Shown in pieces: positions 1 to 5,693 of a DNA stretch of 8,891 nt (position 1 is the stretch's first letter; each line of letters begins with the position of its first letter). The stretch comes from Comamonadaceae bacterium. Its GTDB lineage: Bacteria; Pseudomonadota; Gammaproteobacteria; Burkholderiales; Burkholderiaceae_C. Under the pieces are notes generated by a model, which was not told the DNA's origin, did no database searches, and saw only the letters and a program-made list of their open reading frames with translations. The stretch is from positions 1-8,891 of the forward strand of contig CANGYC010000084.1 in assembly GCA_947457975.1 (NCBI GenBank). Reading direction: 5' to 3'. The translations under genes and the position numbers were made by a program.

Positions 1-126
1 CAGATCATCATCGGTACCATGCATGGACATCCCCCTCCACTCATCATCGAGGGCGCAAGAGTCAGCATCAGTCATCACAATCAGCCTACTTTTGCCGAGG
101 TCTTCGACGGCCTGCGCGGCAAATAA
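1..126 (+). CDS. motA: MotA-like flagellar stator protein, C-terminal end (partial)
   Basis: The frame is open from the left edge and stops at TAA 124-126, giving the last 41 residues of a protein that begins outside the window. The end reads ...GHPPPLIIEGARVSISHHNQPTFAEVFDGLRGK. This matches the usual MotA tail, in which a Gly/Pro-rich segment leads into an (E)x(A/G)R motif, then a Pro-Ser/Thr-Phe-x-Glu stretch. MotA forms the inner-membrane ring of the ion-driven stator with MotB and pushes on the rotor protein FliG. The tail looks closer to alphaproteobacterial-type MotA (xARRSIPxxxRPSF-like) than to the enterobacterial form, judged from memory. The call rests mainly on the next gene being motB, two bases downstream. 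No catalytic or channel residues are visible in this fragment, so the family call is good but the subclass is uncertain. Confidence 0.72.
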   Translation, partial: QIIIGTMHGHPPPLIIEGARVSISHHNQPTFAEVFDGLRGK

Positions 127-128
127 AC

Positions 129-1172
129 ATGGCCGAGACTGCCCCCGCCCCCGAGGCTGTGTCCGAGGCGCAGGCCGCGCCCGACGCGGCCCCGGAGACA
201 CCCGCCGACGCCAGCGCTGCACCCGAGGACGCTGCCGCTCCGGCCCCTGAAGCCGCGGCCGAGGGGGCTCAGCCGCCTGCGCCGGTGATCGTTATCAAGA
301 AGATCATCGATGACGGGCACGGCGGCGCGCACGGTGGTGCCTGGAAGATCGCCCTGGCCGACATGATGACGGCCATGATGGCCTTCTTTCTGCTCATGTG
401 GCTGCTGGGCGCGACCAGCGAAGACCAGCGCAAAAGCATCGCGGACTATTTCAAACCCACCTCGCACAGCAACATCACCATGGGCAAGCTGGCGGGATCG
501 AACGGCATCCTCGGCGGCTCGTCCATCGTGGATCCGGACGGCTTTCCCTTCAGCGCCAAGCAGACCGCCGCCATGGAGCGGCTGACCCCCAAATCGGAGG
601 GCGGCCCGACCGAGAACGACCCCAGCCCCAACAGCAGCGAGCGCTCCGACCCCTCAAAGATGAGTGAGGAAGAGCGCAAGCAGGTGGCCGAGCAGCAGGA
701 CCAGGCCAACTTTGAAAAGCTGGAAAAGGAAATCCGCGAGAAGATCGAGCAGAACCCGCGCCTGGCCAACCTCAAAGACCAGGTGAAGTTCACCCGCGAG
801 AAGGAAGGCCTGCGCATCGACCTCATCGACAAGGCCGACTTCGCCATGTTCGGCCTGGGCGGCACGCAGATGGGCGCACGCGCCCAGCAGCTGGTCGATG
901 AAGTGGCCAAGTCACTGCAGGGCACGCCCAACAAACTGGCCGTGCGCGGCCACACCGACAGCGTGCCCTTTGCCAACCAGGACGGGCGCAACAACTGGTC
1001 GCTCTCCGCCGAACGTGCAGAAGCCACCCGAGCCCAGATGGAAAAGCGCGGCATCGATGGCGCGCGCTTTGCCCGCATCGAGGGGGTGGCTGACACCATG
1101 CCCTACAACCCCAACGATCCCAAAGACCCGCGCAACCGACGCATGAGCGTGACCGTGCTGCACCGGGATTGA
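129..1172 (+). CDS. motB: MotB-like flagellar stator protein with OmpA-type peptidoglycan-binding domain
   Basis: 347 aa. MotB is the stator subunit that carries the ion-accepting aspartate and anchors the MotA/MotB complex to peptidoglycan. Residues 2-52 are an unusual acidic Ala/Pro-rich extension. HGGAWKIALADMMTAMMAFFLLMWLLGA (split here: HGGAWK at 68-73, then one membrane span, about 74-94) is the MotB signature. Asp78 is the equivalent of the essential E. coli Asp32. A charged, probably helical linker covers roughly 175-215. The OmpA_C-like domain covers about 220-345, with RGHTDSVPF at 273-281, NWSLSAERA at 289-297 and NRRMSV at 336-341. The ATG lies 2 bases after the motA stop with no clear Shine-Dalgarno, which suggests translational coupling. 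An internal GTG at 285 would remove the acidic extension but has no well-placed ribosome site. The LAGSNGILGG segment after the membrane span resembles alphaproteobacterial MotB proteins. A non-flagellar motor role cannot be excluded. Confidence 0.93.
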   Translation: MAETAPAPEAVSEAQAAPDAAPETPADASAAPEDAAAPAPEAAAEGAQPPAPVIVIKKIIDDGHGGAHGGAWKIALADMMTAMMAFFLLMWLLGATSEDQRKSIADYFKPTSHSNITMGKLAGSNGILGGSSIVDPDGFPFSAKQTAAMERLTPKSEGGPTENDPSPNSSERSDPSKMSEEERKQVAEQQDQANFEKLEKEIREKIEQNPRLANLKDQVKFTREKEGLRIDLIDKADFAMFGLGGTQMGARAQQLVDEVAKSLQGTPNKLAVRGHTDSVPFANQDGRNNWSLSAERAEATRAQMEKRGIDGARFARIEGVADTMPYNPNDPKDPRNRRMSVTVLHRD

Positions 1173-1189
1173 TTGGAAGCGCCCGCCTG

Positions 1190-2593
1190 ATGCCCCTCGA
1201 CGACCCGTTCGCCCCCCTGCCTGCGAAGCTGGACGCCACAGACTATGGCCAGGCGCTGATGGCGCACAGCCGCCTGCTGCTGATCTGTGGCCCCAGCCTG
1301 GACAGCCTGCAGGAGTACACCGGCGAGCTGCTGTCCTGGCTCAAGGACCATCACCCTGGCCTGCAGCTGGAGCCCTTGCTCAGCCTCGATGGCGAGCAGG
1401 TGATCCAGCGTTTTAACGAGATGCTGGCCGACCTGAGCGTCGAGGCGGCCGTCCGCCCAGACACCATCTTCGGACCGGAACGAATCTGGGTGCTGCAGGA
1501 CCAGGGGCAATTGCACGAACAAGAGGTTCGCCTCTTGGCCAAGCTGCAGCAGCAGTTCCCGGCCGCGCGCCTGAGTTCCATCGTGCTGACCACCCAGCCC
1601 GATCGCTTTGCCGCGCTGCTGAACTCGGACGAACGCGGCCTACTGAGCTGGTACCTGCCCGGCGCGGTTCCGGCGCAGCGTCCCTCGCCTGTGCAGGCGC
1701 CTTCGCCTGCGCCAGCCTCCAGCCCGGTGCGAAAAGCTCCCGCGCCCTGGACAGCACCTGCACCCGCTCCCGCCGCTGCGGGCCCCAAGCGAGGCAAGAA
1801 ACCCACGGCGCCCCAGAAGAACAAGGGCAAGCCGGGCCGCACCAAAAAAATCCTGATGGGTGCCCTGATGGGCTTTGTCACCAGCACCACCTTGGTGGTG
1901 GCCGGTCTCTTGTGGCTTCATTCGCAAAACCAGCTGGATAAACTGGCGAGCCTGCTCGGTATGGACCGCCTGGCCCAGATCGCCCGAACGACCTCACCCG
2001 CGAGCCCCGCTGCCCCCGCAGGAAGCGAGGCGCCGCAAGAAACCAATACCGCGAGTGCTGCAGGTGCCACGCCTGGCGCCAATCCAGGTGCAAGCTCTGG
2101 TGCCGCAACCGAGGGCGCCGTCACGCCAGCGACACCGCAGACCCCGCCGGGCGATACCGCCGCAAGCACGGCCACGCCTCCTGCAAATGGCGCCGCTCCG
2201 GCCGAGGCCACGCCCGCCGCAGCACCGGTACCGGCACCGGCACCCCGTCCCGCCGATGGCAAAGAACCAGCGCCTGCTGCTCCCCGGACGACGCCCACGC
2301 TGTCGGCCGCGCTCAAAAACGGACAGGCTTGGGTCGTCAAGCTGCCCGCAGAGAGTTACCTGGTGAACCATGGCAGCTTCGAGCAGCAGGCCCAGGCCGA
2401 ACAATTCATCAGGCGGCGTGAGTACCTGGCCAATGCGCGCCTGTTACCCCTGGCCGCTGAGGCAGGACAGCCCCCCAAGGTGCGGGTGGTGACCGGCCCC
2501 TTCCAGAACGAAGCGCGCGCGCGCAGCTACATGACGCGGCTGGAACTCAAGGACGCATCGCCCTTGAAAGTGGAGAACTGGTCTAAGCCTTGA
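1190..2593 (+). CDS. DamX-like membrane protein: degenerate AAA domain, TM segment and C-terminal SPOR domain
   Basis: 467 aa from ATG 1190. I chose this start because GGAAG (1175-1179) sits 10 bases upstream; a TTG at 1169 overlapping the motB stop (TTGA) would add 7 residues. Residues ~17-157 have the outline of an ExeA/DamX-type AAA module: LLLICGPS (30-37) stands where the Walker A loop should be, RIWVLQDQGQL (98-108) where Walker B should be, and SSIVLTTQPDRFAALL (129-144) resembles the 'VLvGqPeL' strand. The GK(T/S) and the acidic Walker B residues are absent, so ATP hydrolysis is doubtful. Pro/Ala- and Lys-rich sequence follows, then one membrane span (~221-244), a long Ala/Pro/Thr/Gly-rich periplasmic linker (~268-375) and a SPOR-like domain (~380-463) with WVVKLP, VNHGSFEQQAQAEQF and VVTGPFQNEARARSYMTRL. 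SPOR domains bind septal peptidoglycan stripped of stem peptides. The gene is probably co-transcribed with motAB. SPOR is secure, the degenerate AAA module probable, the cellular role unknown. Confidence 0.82.
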   Translation: MPLDDPFAPLPAKLDATDYGQALMAHSRLLLICGPSLDSLQEYTGELLSWLKDHHPGLQLEPLLSLDGEQVIQRFNEMLADLSVEAAVRPDTIFGPERIWVLQDQGQLHEQEVRLLAKLQQQFPAARLSSIVLTTQPDRFAALLNSDERGLLSWYLPGAVPAQRPSPVQAPSPAPASSPVRKAPAPWTAPAPAPAAAGPKRGKKPTAPQKNKGKPGRTKKILMGALMGFVTSTTLVVAGLLWLHSQNQLDKLASLLGMDRLAQIARTTSPASPAAPAGSEAPQETNTASAAGATPGANPGASSGAATEGAVTPATPQTPPGDTAASTATPPANGAAPAEATPAAAPVPAPAPRPADGKEPAPAAPRTTPTLSAALKNGQAWVVKLPAESYLVNHGSFEQQAQAEQFIRRREYLANARLLPLAAEAGQPPKVRVVTGPFQNEARARSYMTRLELKDASPLKVENWSKP

Positions 2594-2640
2594 AGGCAGG
2601 GCCAAAGGCCTGGGACCACGGATTGAAGCCCACAACGAAA

Positions 2641-2672
2641 AAGGACTTGAACCCAAATGGGATCAAGTCCTT
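2641..2672 (-). terminator. Intrinsic terminator of tRNA-Lys, possibly bidirectional
   Basis: A perfect 10-bp inverted repeat, AAGGACTTGA (2641-2650) and TCAAGTCCTT (2663-2672), encloses a further CCC/GGG pairing around an AAAT loop. Read on the - strand, the stem runs into five T residues (2642-2638, partly within the stem), as in a rho-independent terminator placed 8 bases after the tRNA CCA end. On the + strand the stem is followed only by TTAATGTGTTT-like sequence, so it would be a weaker terminator for the convergent motB/SPOR operon ending at 2593. Confidence 0.8.
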
Positions 2673-2680
2673 AATGTGTT

Positions 2681-2756
2681 TGGTGGGTCGTGCGTGACTC
2701 GAACACGCGACCAACGGATTAAAAGTCCGCTGCTCTACCGACTGAGCTAACGACCC
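2681..2756 (-). tRNA. tRNA-Lys (anticodon UUU)
   Basis: This is a 76-nt cloverleaf on the - strand with the CCA end encoded (2681-2683). The acceptor stem is GGGTCGT (2756-2750) paired with ACGACCC (2691-2685), with discriminator A at 2684. The D arm contains AGCTCAGTCGGTAGAGC. The anticodon loop is CTTTTAA (2725-2719), with anticodon TTT at 2723-2721 and A37 at 2720. The T loop is GTTCGAGTC-like. UUU reads AAA and AAG lysine codons. Such tRNAs normally carry t6A or its cyclic form at A37, and the gene immediately upstream is tcdA, which makes the cyclic form. Confidence 0.98.
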
Positions 2757-2807
2757 GGCGCCTCGGTGGCGGATCGCTGCGGATCCATCGATTCGGCTAT
2801 GGCCGGC

Positions 2808-2825
2808 TGTTGATTTGCATCAACA
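2808..2825 (-). other. Inverted repeat in the tRNA-Lys leader region
   Basis: TGTTGAT (2808-2814), loop TTGC, ATCAACA (2819-2825) form a perfect 7-bp stem. It lies between the proposed -10 box and the mature tRNA end, right at or just after the expected transcription start. It could be a leader hairpin, a protein-binding palindrome or chance. There is no T run on either side, so it is not a terminator. Confidence 0.45.
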
Positions 2826-2837
2826 ACCGAAAGTCGA

Positions 2838-2843
2838 ATTATA
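2838..2843 (-). promoter_or_regulatory. Consensus -10 box (TATAAT) for tRNA-Lys, overlapping the tcdA stop codon
   Basis: On the - strand the sequence GCTATAATTC contains a perfect TATAAT, placed about 80 bases upstream of the mature tRNA 5' end. Its TAA is the tcdA stop codon (2841-2839). No good -35 hexamer is seen 16-18 bases upstream, where the sequence is TCAGCA-like. The promoter may therefore be weak or activator-assisted, or the tRNA may also be read through from tcdA, because no terminator separates them. Confidence 0.5.
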
Positions 2844-3705
2844 GCGTGATTTTTTGGCGCTGCTGAGCAGCCGCTGCAATTTTGTCCATGACCCACCCGG
2901 CGGCGCACAAACCGAAAGTGGACGTCACGCTGACCACCGAACCATACCCATGGCAATTGAGGCTGCTGTCATGGCTTGCTTGGTTCGACTCCAACTCGCA
3001 TGCGTTGGTGGGCTGCATCACGCTCTCGCGGCTGAAGACGCAGGCCACACCGATCTTCTTGTTCCGCGAGGCCGCGTGCTGCTTGCGCAAGCGGTAGCGA
3101 AGCTGCGCGAGCAAGGGGTCGTGCGTGACCTCAGCCAGGTCCTCGATCTCCACCCGGTGGGCATGGCGCTTGCCACCTGCAGCCCCAATGGTGATGAAGT
3201 GGGCCCGAGCCTGCAGGGCCCAAGCGGCCATGGCCGTCTTGGCCTGGACCTGGTCGCAGGCATCGATGACCGCCAGGGGCTGGTCCGGGTCGAGGGCGGA
3301 GGGCAAGGCCAGCGTGGGCCAGTTGGCGGGGGCCACGAAGTCCTCAATGCAATGCACCTCGCAGCCGGGGTGGATCTGCGCAATGCGCTCGCGCATGGCC
3401 TGCACCTTGGCCTGGCCCAGCGTGGGCGTGAGGGCATGAATCTGGCGGTTGATGTTGGACTCGGCGATGTGGTCCAGGTCTACCAGCGTCAGTCTCGCCA
3501 CGCCGCTGCGCGCCAGGGCCTCAGCGGCCCAGGAGCCCACGCCCCCCAGGCCCACGATGACGGCATGCGCACCACGGATGCGGGCCGCACCTGCGGCGCC
3601 GTACAGACGCGCCAGGCCACCGAAACGGCGCTCGTCATCGGCGGGCGCTGGGCCGGCTTGGGCTTGTACGGCGTGTCGCTCCAACCCAGAACCAGGCAGG
3701 GTCAC
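2839..3705 (-). CDS. tcdA: tRNA threonylcarbamoyladenosine dehydratase (TcdA/CsdL, ThiF/E1-like)
   Basis: 288 aa from GTG 3705. TcdA uses ATP to dehydrate t6A37 to cyclic t6A37 in tRNAs reading ANN codons. The E1/ThiF-type Rossmann fold shows the nucleotide loop VIVGLGGVGSWAAEAL (49-64), the acidic strand end LVDLD (74-78) followed by NINRQIHAL (84-92), AVIDACD (145-151), the glycine-rich IGAAGGK (173-179), the family segment DLAEVTHDPLLAQLR (189-203), and the typical C-terminus CHGYGSVVSVTSTFGLCAAG (251-270) before a hydrophobic helix. Length is slightly above the E. coli protein (268 aa) because of a 25-30-residue N-terminal extension. The GTG start has GGAG (3717-3714) 8 bases upstream and overlaps the yeeE stop as GTGA, which signals translational coupling. 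A TTG at 3735 would add 10 residues but is less convincing. The stop lies within the tRNA-Lys -10 box. Confidence 0.94.
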   Translation of the reverse strand: MTLPGSGLERHAVQAQAGPAPADDERRFGGLARLYGAAGAARIRGAHAVIVGLGGVGSWAAEALARSGVARLTLVDLDHIAESNINRQIHALTPTLGQAKVQAMRERIAQIHPGCEVHCIEDFVAPANWPTLALPSALDPDQPLAVIDACDQVQAKTAMAAWALQARAHFITIGAAGGKRHAHRVEIEDLAEVTHDPLLAQLRYRLRKQHAASRNKKIGVACVFSRESVMQPTNACELESNQASHDSSLNCHGYGSVVSVTSTFGLCAAGWVMDKIAAAAQQRQKITL

Positions 3706-4817
3706 AGTTGGCGCTCCAGGCGCCAGATCTGCCAACGCATGCCGAGAAAGCCACCGAGCAGGATGCCGGCCAAGGCCACGAAGCTGGTGAGGCTCAGCGT
3801 CGACAAGCCCGACAAGCCTTGGCCGATGGTGCAGCCCATGGCCGTGACCCCACCCACGCCCATCAGTACGCCGCCAATGACATGGTTGGCCGTGTCTTCA
3901 GTGTTGCGGAAACCCTCCCAGCGAAAACCGCCAGTGGCCAGGGCGTAAGCGGCAGAACCAGCCACCACGCCTGCCACGGAGACGATACCGATGCTCAGTT
4001 GCTTGCTTTTGTCGCTGAAGAACATCAGCCAGTCCAGCAGGTAGGCGATGGGGGCCACAAAGCTGAAGGCTTCAGCCCGACCGGAGTTGGTGCCCACGAA
4101 AGTGGCCTGCAGAGTCTCTGGGTGCTCAGGCACGAAACCCAGATGGCCGCTGACCCACCACATGGCCACCAGCACAGCGCCGATGCCCAGGCCACCGAGC
4201 AGGCCGTCCTGGGTGCGCATGGCGGTCGACGCCAGGGCCCAGGCGATCAATACCACCCCCAGCAGCAAACCCAGCAGCAGGCCGGCCGAGCCCGGAGCCA
4301 TGCCGGTGGACTGGGCCAGCCAGGCCGGCAGGCTGGCATTCGTGCTGAACGCCACGGCCACCTGATCGACCGTGGAGACGCGCAGCACGGCCGTGATGCC
4401 CTTCATGGTGGCGAATGCCGCGATGCCCATGACCCCGAAGACCACGAGCGATTTGAGGTTGCCGCCGCCGATGCGGATCAGGGTTTTGCTGCCGCAACCC
4501 GAACCCATGACCATGCCCAGGCCAAAAAGCAACCCACCCACAAGGGCCGAGAGCCAGATAAAGCGCGGGGAGGCGTAAAGAGTTTGGGCCGGATCGACCT
4601 GCCCGGACCAGGCCAGGGCCTGGAATCCGATGACAGCCACGCCCGCAGCCAAGGCCCACATGCGCATGCGGGTCCAATCGCCCATGCTGACGATGTCGCC
4701 GACGGCGCCCATGGTGCAAAAGTGCGTCCGCTGGGCGATGACTCCAAAGGCGGCAGCCAAGCCGAAGGCGGCCCATAGGACCTGATGGTAGATAAGCTGA
4801 TAAGAGGCGGTGTCCAT
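3702..4817 (-). CDS. yeeE: YeeE/YedE family membrane transporter (thiosulfate/sulfur-compound uptake)
   Basis: 371 aa, hydrophobic throughout, with many membrane segments in the pseudo-repeated YeeE/YedE (DUF395) arrangement. The protein has exactly three cysteines, each in a family motif: THFCTMGAVGD (Cys34), GSGCGSKTLIRIGGGN (Cys108) and AMGCTIGQGLSG (Cys329). In the studied bacterial YeeE (TsuA) protein, three conserved cysteines line the path for thiosulfate, so an inner-membrane uptake role for a sulfur oxyanion or persulfide-like compound is likely. No TusA-like partner (YeeD) is adjacent. Instead the stop overlaps the tcdA start by 4 bases. The ATG at 4817 has only a weak ribosome site and lies in a short inverted repeat. 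It is separated from cpoB by 78 bp with no clear terminator, so it could share that transcript. Substrate specificity is inferred from the family. Confidence 0.9.
   Translation of the reverse strand: MDTASYQLIYHQVLWAAFGLAAAFGVIAQRTHFCTMGAVGDIVSMGDWTRMRMWALAAGVAVIGFQALAWSGQVDPAQTLYASPRFIWLSALVGGLLFGLGMVMGSGCGSKTLIRIGGGNLKSLVVFGVMGIAAFATMKGITAVLRVSTVDQVAVAFSTNASLPAWLAQSTGMAPGSAGLLLGLLLGVVLIAWALASTAMRTQDGLLGGLGIGAVLVAMWWVSGHLGFVPEHPETLQATFVGTNSGRAEAFSFVAPIAYLLDWLMFFSDKSKQLSIGIVSVAGVVAGSAAYALATGGFRWEGFRNTEDTANHVIGGVLMGVGGVTAMGCTIGQGLSGLSTLSLTSFVALAGILLGGFLGMRWQIWRLERQL
3703..3717 (-). promoter_or_regulatory. Ribosome-binding site and coupled GTG start of tcdA
   Basis: GGAG (3717-3714) is followed after 8 bases by GTG (3705-3703). 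That GTG overlaps the TGA stop of the yeeE-like gene (3704-3702) in a four-base GTGA junction. This decides the tcdA start and indicates stop-restart coupling. Confidence 0.7.
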
Positions 4818-4836
4818 CCACGAATTTTAGGTGGAC
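4816..4836 (-). other. Inverted repeat over the yeeE start codon
   Basis: The arms ATCCAC (4816-4821) and GTGGAC (4831-4836) pair on the - strand RNA (six pairs, one G-U) around a 9-base A/T-rich loop. The 3' arm contains the first bases of the yeeE start codon. The loop also holds a TAAAAT that could serve as a -10 box. It may limit initiation, or may be chance in a short leader. Confidence 0.3.
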
Positions 4837-4895
4837 GGATGAGGGCAGACAGACGGCAGGCCCGATGCCCCACCGTCCAGCCTGGATGCCGAGCT

Positions 4896-5693
4896 TTACT
4901 TGAGCAACTCGAGCCTGTCCTTGGCCACCGAGGCCGCCTCGGACTGGGGATGCGCCGCGATCAGGTCTTCCAGGGTCTTGCGAACTGCAGCGCGGGGCTC
5001 CTTGAGCTCGAGCTGGACGTTGGCCACACTCAGAAAAGCCTCAGAGGCACGGGCATGTTTGGGATCAGCTGCCAGCATGGTGCGCAGGCTGACCAAGGAT
5101 TCACTGTAGTTGCGCTGGGCGTACTGGGCGGTGCCCAGCCAGAACCAGGCCGAGGCCTTGTAACCGCTGGCTGGGTAGCGCTGCAGGAACGCAGCAAAGG
5201 CCGTCTGCGCCTTGGCAGAATCGCCCCGCCGCATGACCTCCAGAGCGGCCTCGAACTCCCGCGCCTCGCCCGGATCGGCCAGGAACGTGCGGCCATCGAC
5301 GCTGACCCTCAGGGGCTCCATCCGCCCCAGACGCTCTTCCAAGTTGCCGGTGACATCCTTGAGCCGGCGCTGGACATCGGCCACCACACGGGCCAGTTGC
5401 TCGGTTTGCTCACCCTGGCCGCGCAGACGCGGCAACTCAGCGCCCACTTGCTCGATCTGCCGGGACAACTCCAGCAAACTGCGGCGCAGCTGGGCGTTCT
5501 CTTCGACGGCGCGGGCCAGCGCCTCGCTGTTTTTGAGGGCATCCTCGGCTTGGCGCTTTTGCACCTCCGCCAGGCGCTGGCGCAGGTCGATGATGGCCAG
5601 GCGGGCTTCGTTGTCACCAAAGATGGAGGCCTGGGCAGACAGGCTCAGGCAGCAGACCAGGCCCGCCGCGAACGCTTTGAGGTGGCGGCTCAT
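4896..5693 (-). CDS. cpoB: Tol-Pal system protein CpoB (YbgF), periplasmic coiled-coil/TPR protein
   Basis: 265 aa. CpoB is a periplasmic regulator that links the Tol-Pal machine to peptidoglycan synthesis by PBP1B at the division site. Residues 1-22 are a Sec signal peptide, with predicted cleavage at AQA|S. EARLAIIDLRQRL (29-41) opens the N-terminal trimerising coiled coil, which extends to about 125 and is rich in Leu/Glu/Arg/Gln heptads. A short linker leads to three TPR-like repeats (~147-262): EFEAALEVMRRGDSAKAQ, ASAWFWLGTAQYAQRNYSES and ARASEAFLSVANVQLEL regions. Length equals that of typical YbgF. The ATG overlaps the pal stop by four bases (ATGA), indicating coupling, and gene order pal-cpoB is the conserved one. 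No downstream terminator is obvious before the yeeE-like gene. Confidence 0.94.
   Translation of the reverse strand: MSRHLKAFAAGLVCCLSLSAQASIFGDNEARLAIIDLRQRLAEVQKRQAEDALKNSEALARAVEENAQLRRSLLELSRQIEQVGAELPRLRGQGEQTEQLARVVADVQRRLKDVTGNLEERLGRMEPLRVSVDGRTFLADPGEAREFEAALEVMRRGDSAKAQTAFAAFLQRYPASGYKASAWFWLGTAQYAQRNYSESLVSLRTMLAADPKHARASEAFLSVANVQLELKEPRAAVRKTLEDLIAAHPQSEAASVAKDRLELLK

Noticed and set aside
1875..2366. + strand frame shifted within the SPOR gene (163 codons)
   Set aside because: It is an Arg/Pro-rich shadow of the Ala/Pro/Thr linker, with codons repeating the same GC-rich pattern.
2596..2611. Small GGCC-AAA-GGCC hairpin just after the SPOR gene, considered as its terminator
   Set aside because: The stem is short, the loop only three bases, and no T run follows; the hairpin at 2641-2672 is far stronger.
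2681..2756. tRNA-Lys as an integration site for a mobile element
   Set aside because: There is no integrase gene and no duplicated 3' end of the tRNA in the window, and both flanks are housekeeping genes.
2854..3948. Long + strand open frame (364 codons) opposite tcdA and the end of the yeeE-like gene
   Set aside because: The opposite strand encodes clear TcdA and YeeE proteins. The + frame product has no recognisable fold and is the usual antisense open frame of GC-rich DNA.
3708..4778. Long + strand open frame (356 codons) opposite the yeeE-like gene
   Set aside because: The product is a His/Gln/Ala/Gly-rich low-complexity string, and it mirrors a membrane protein with three conserved Cys motifs on the - strand.
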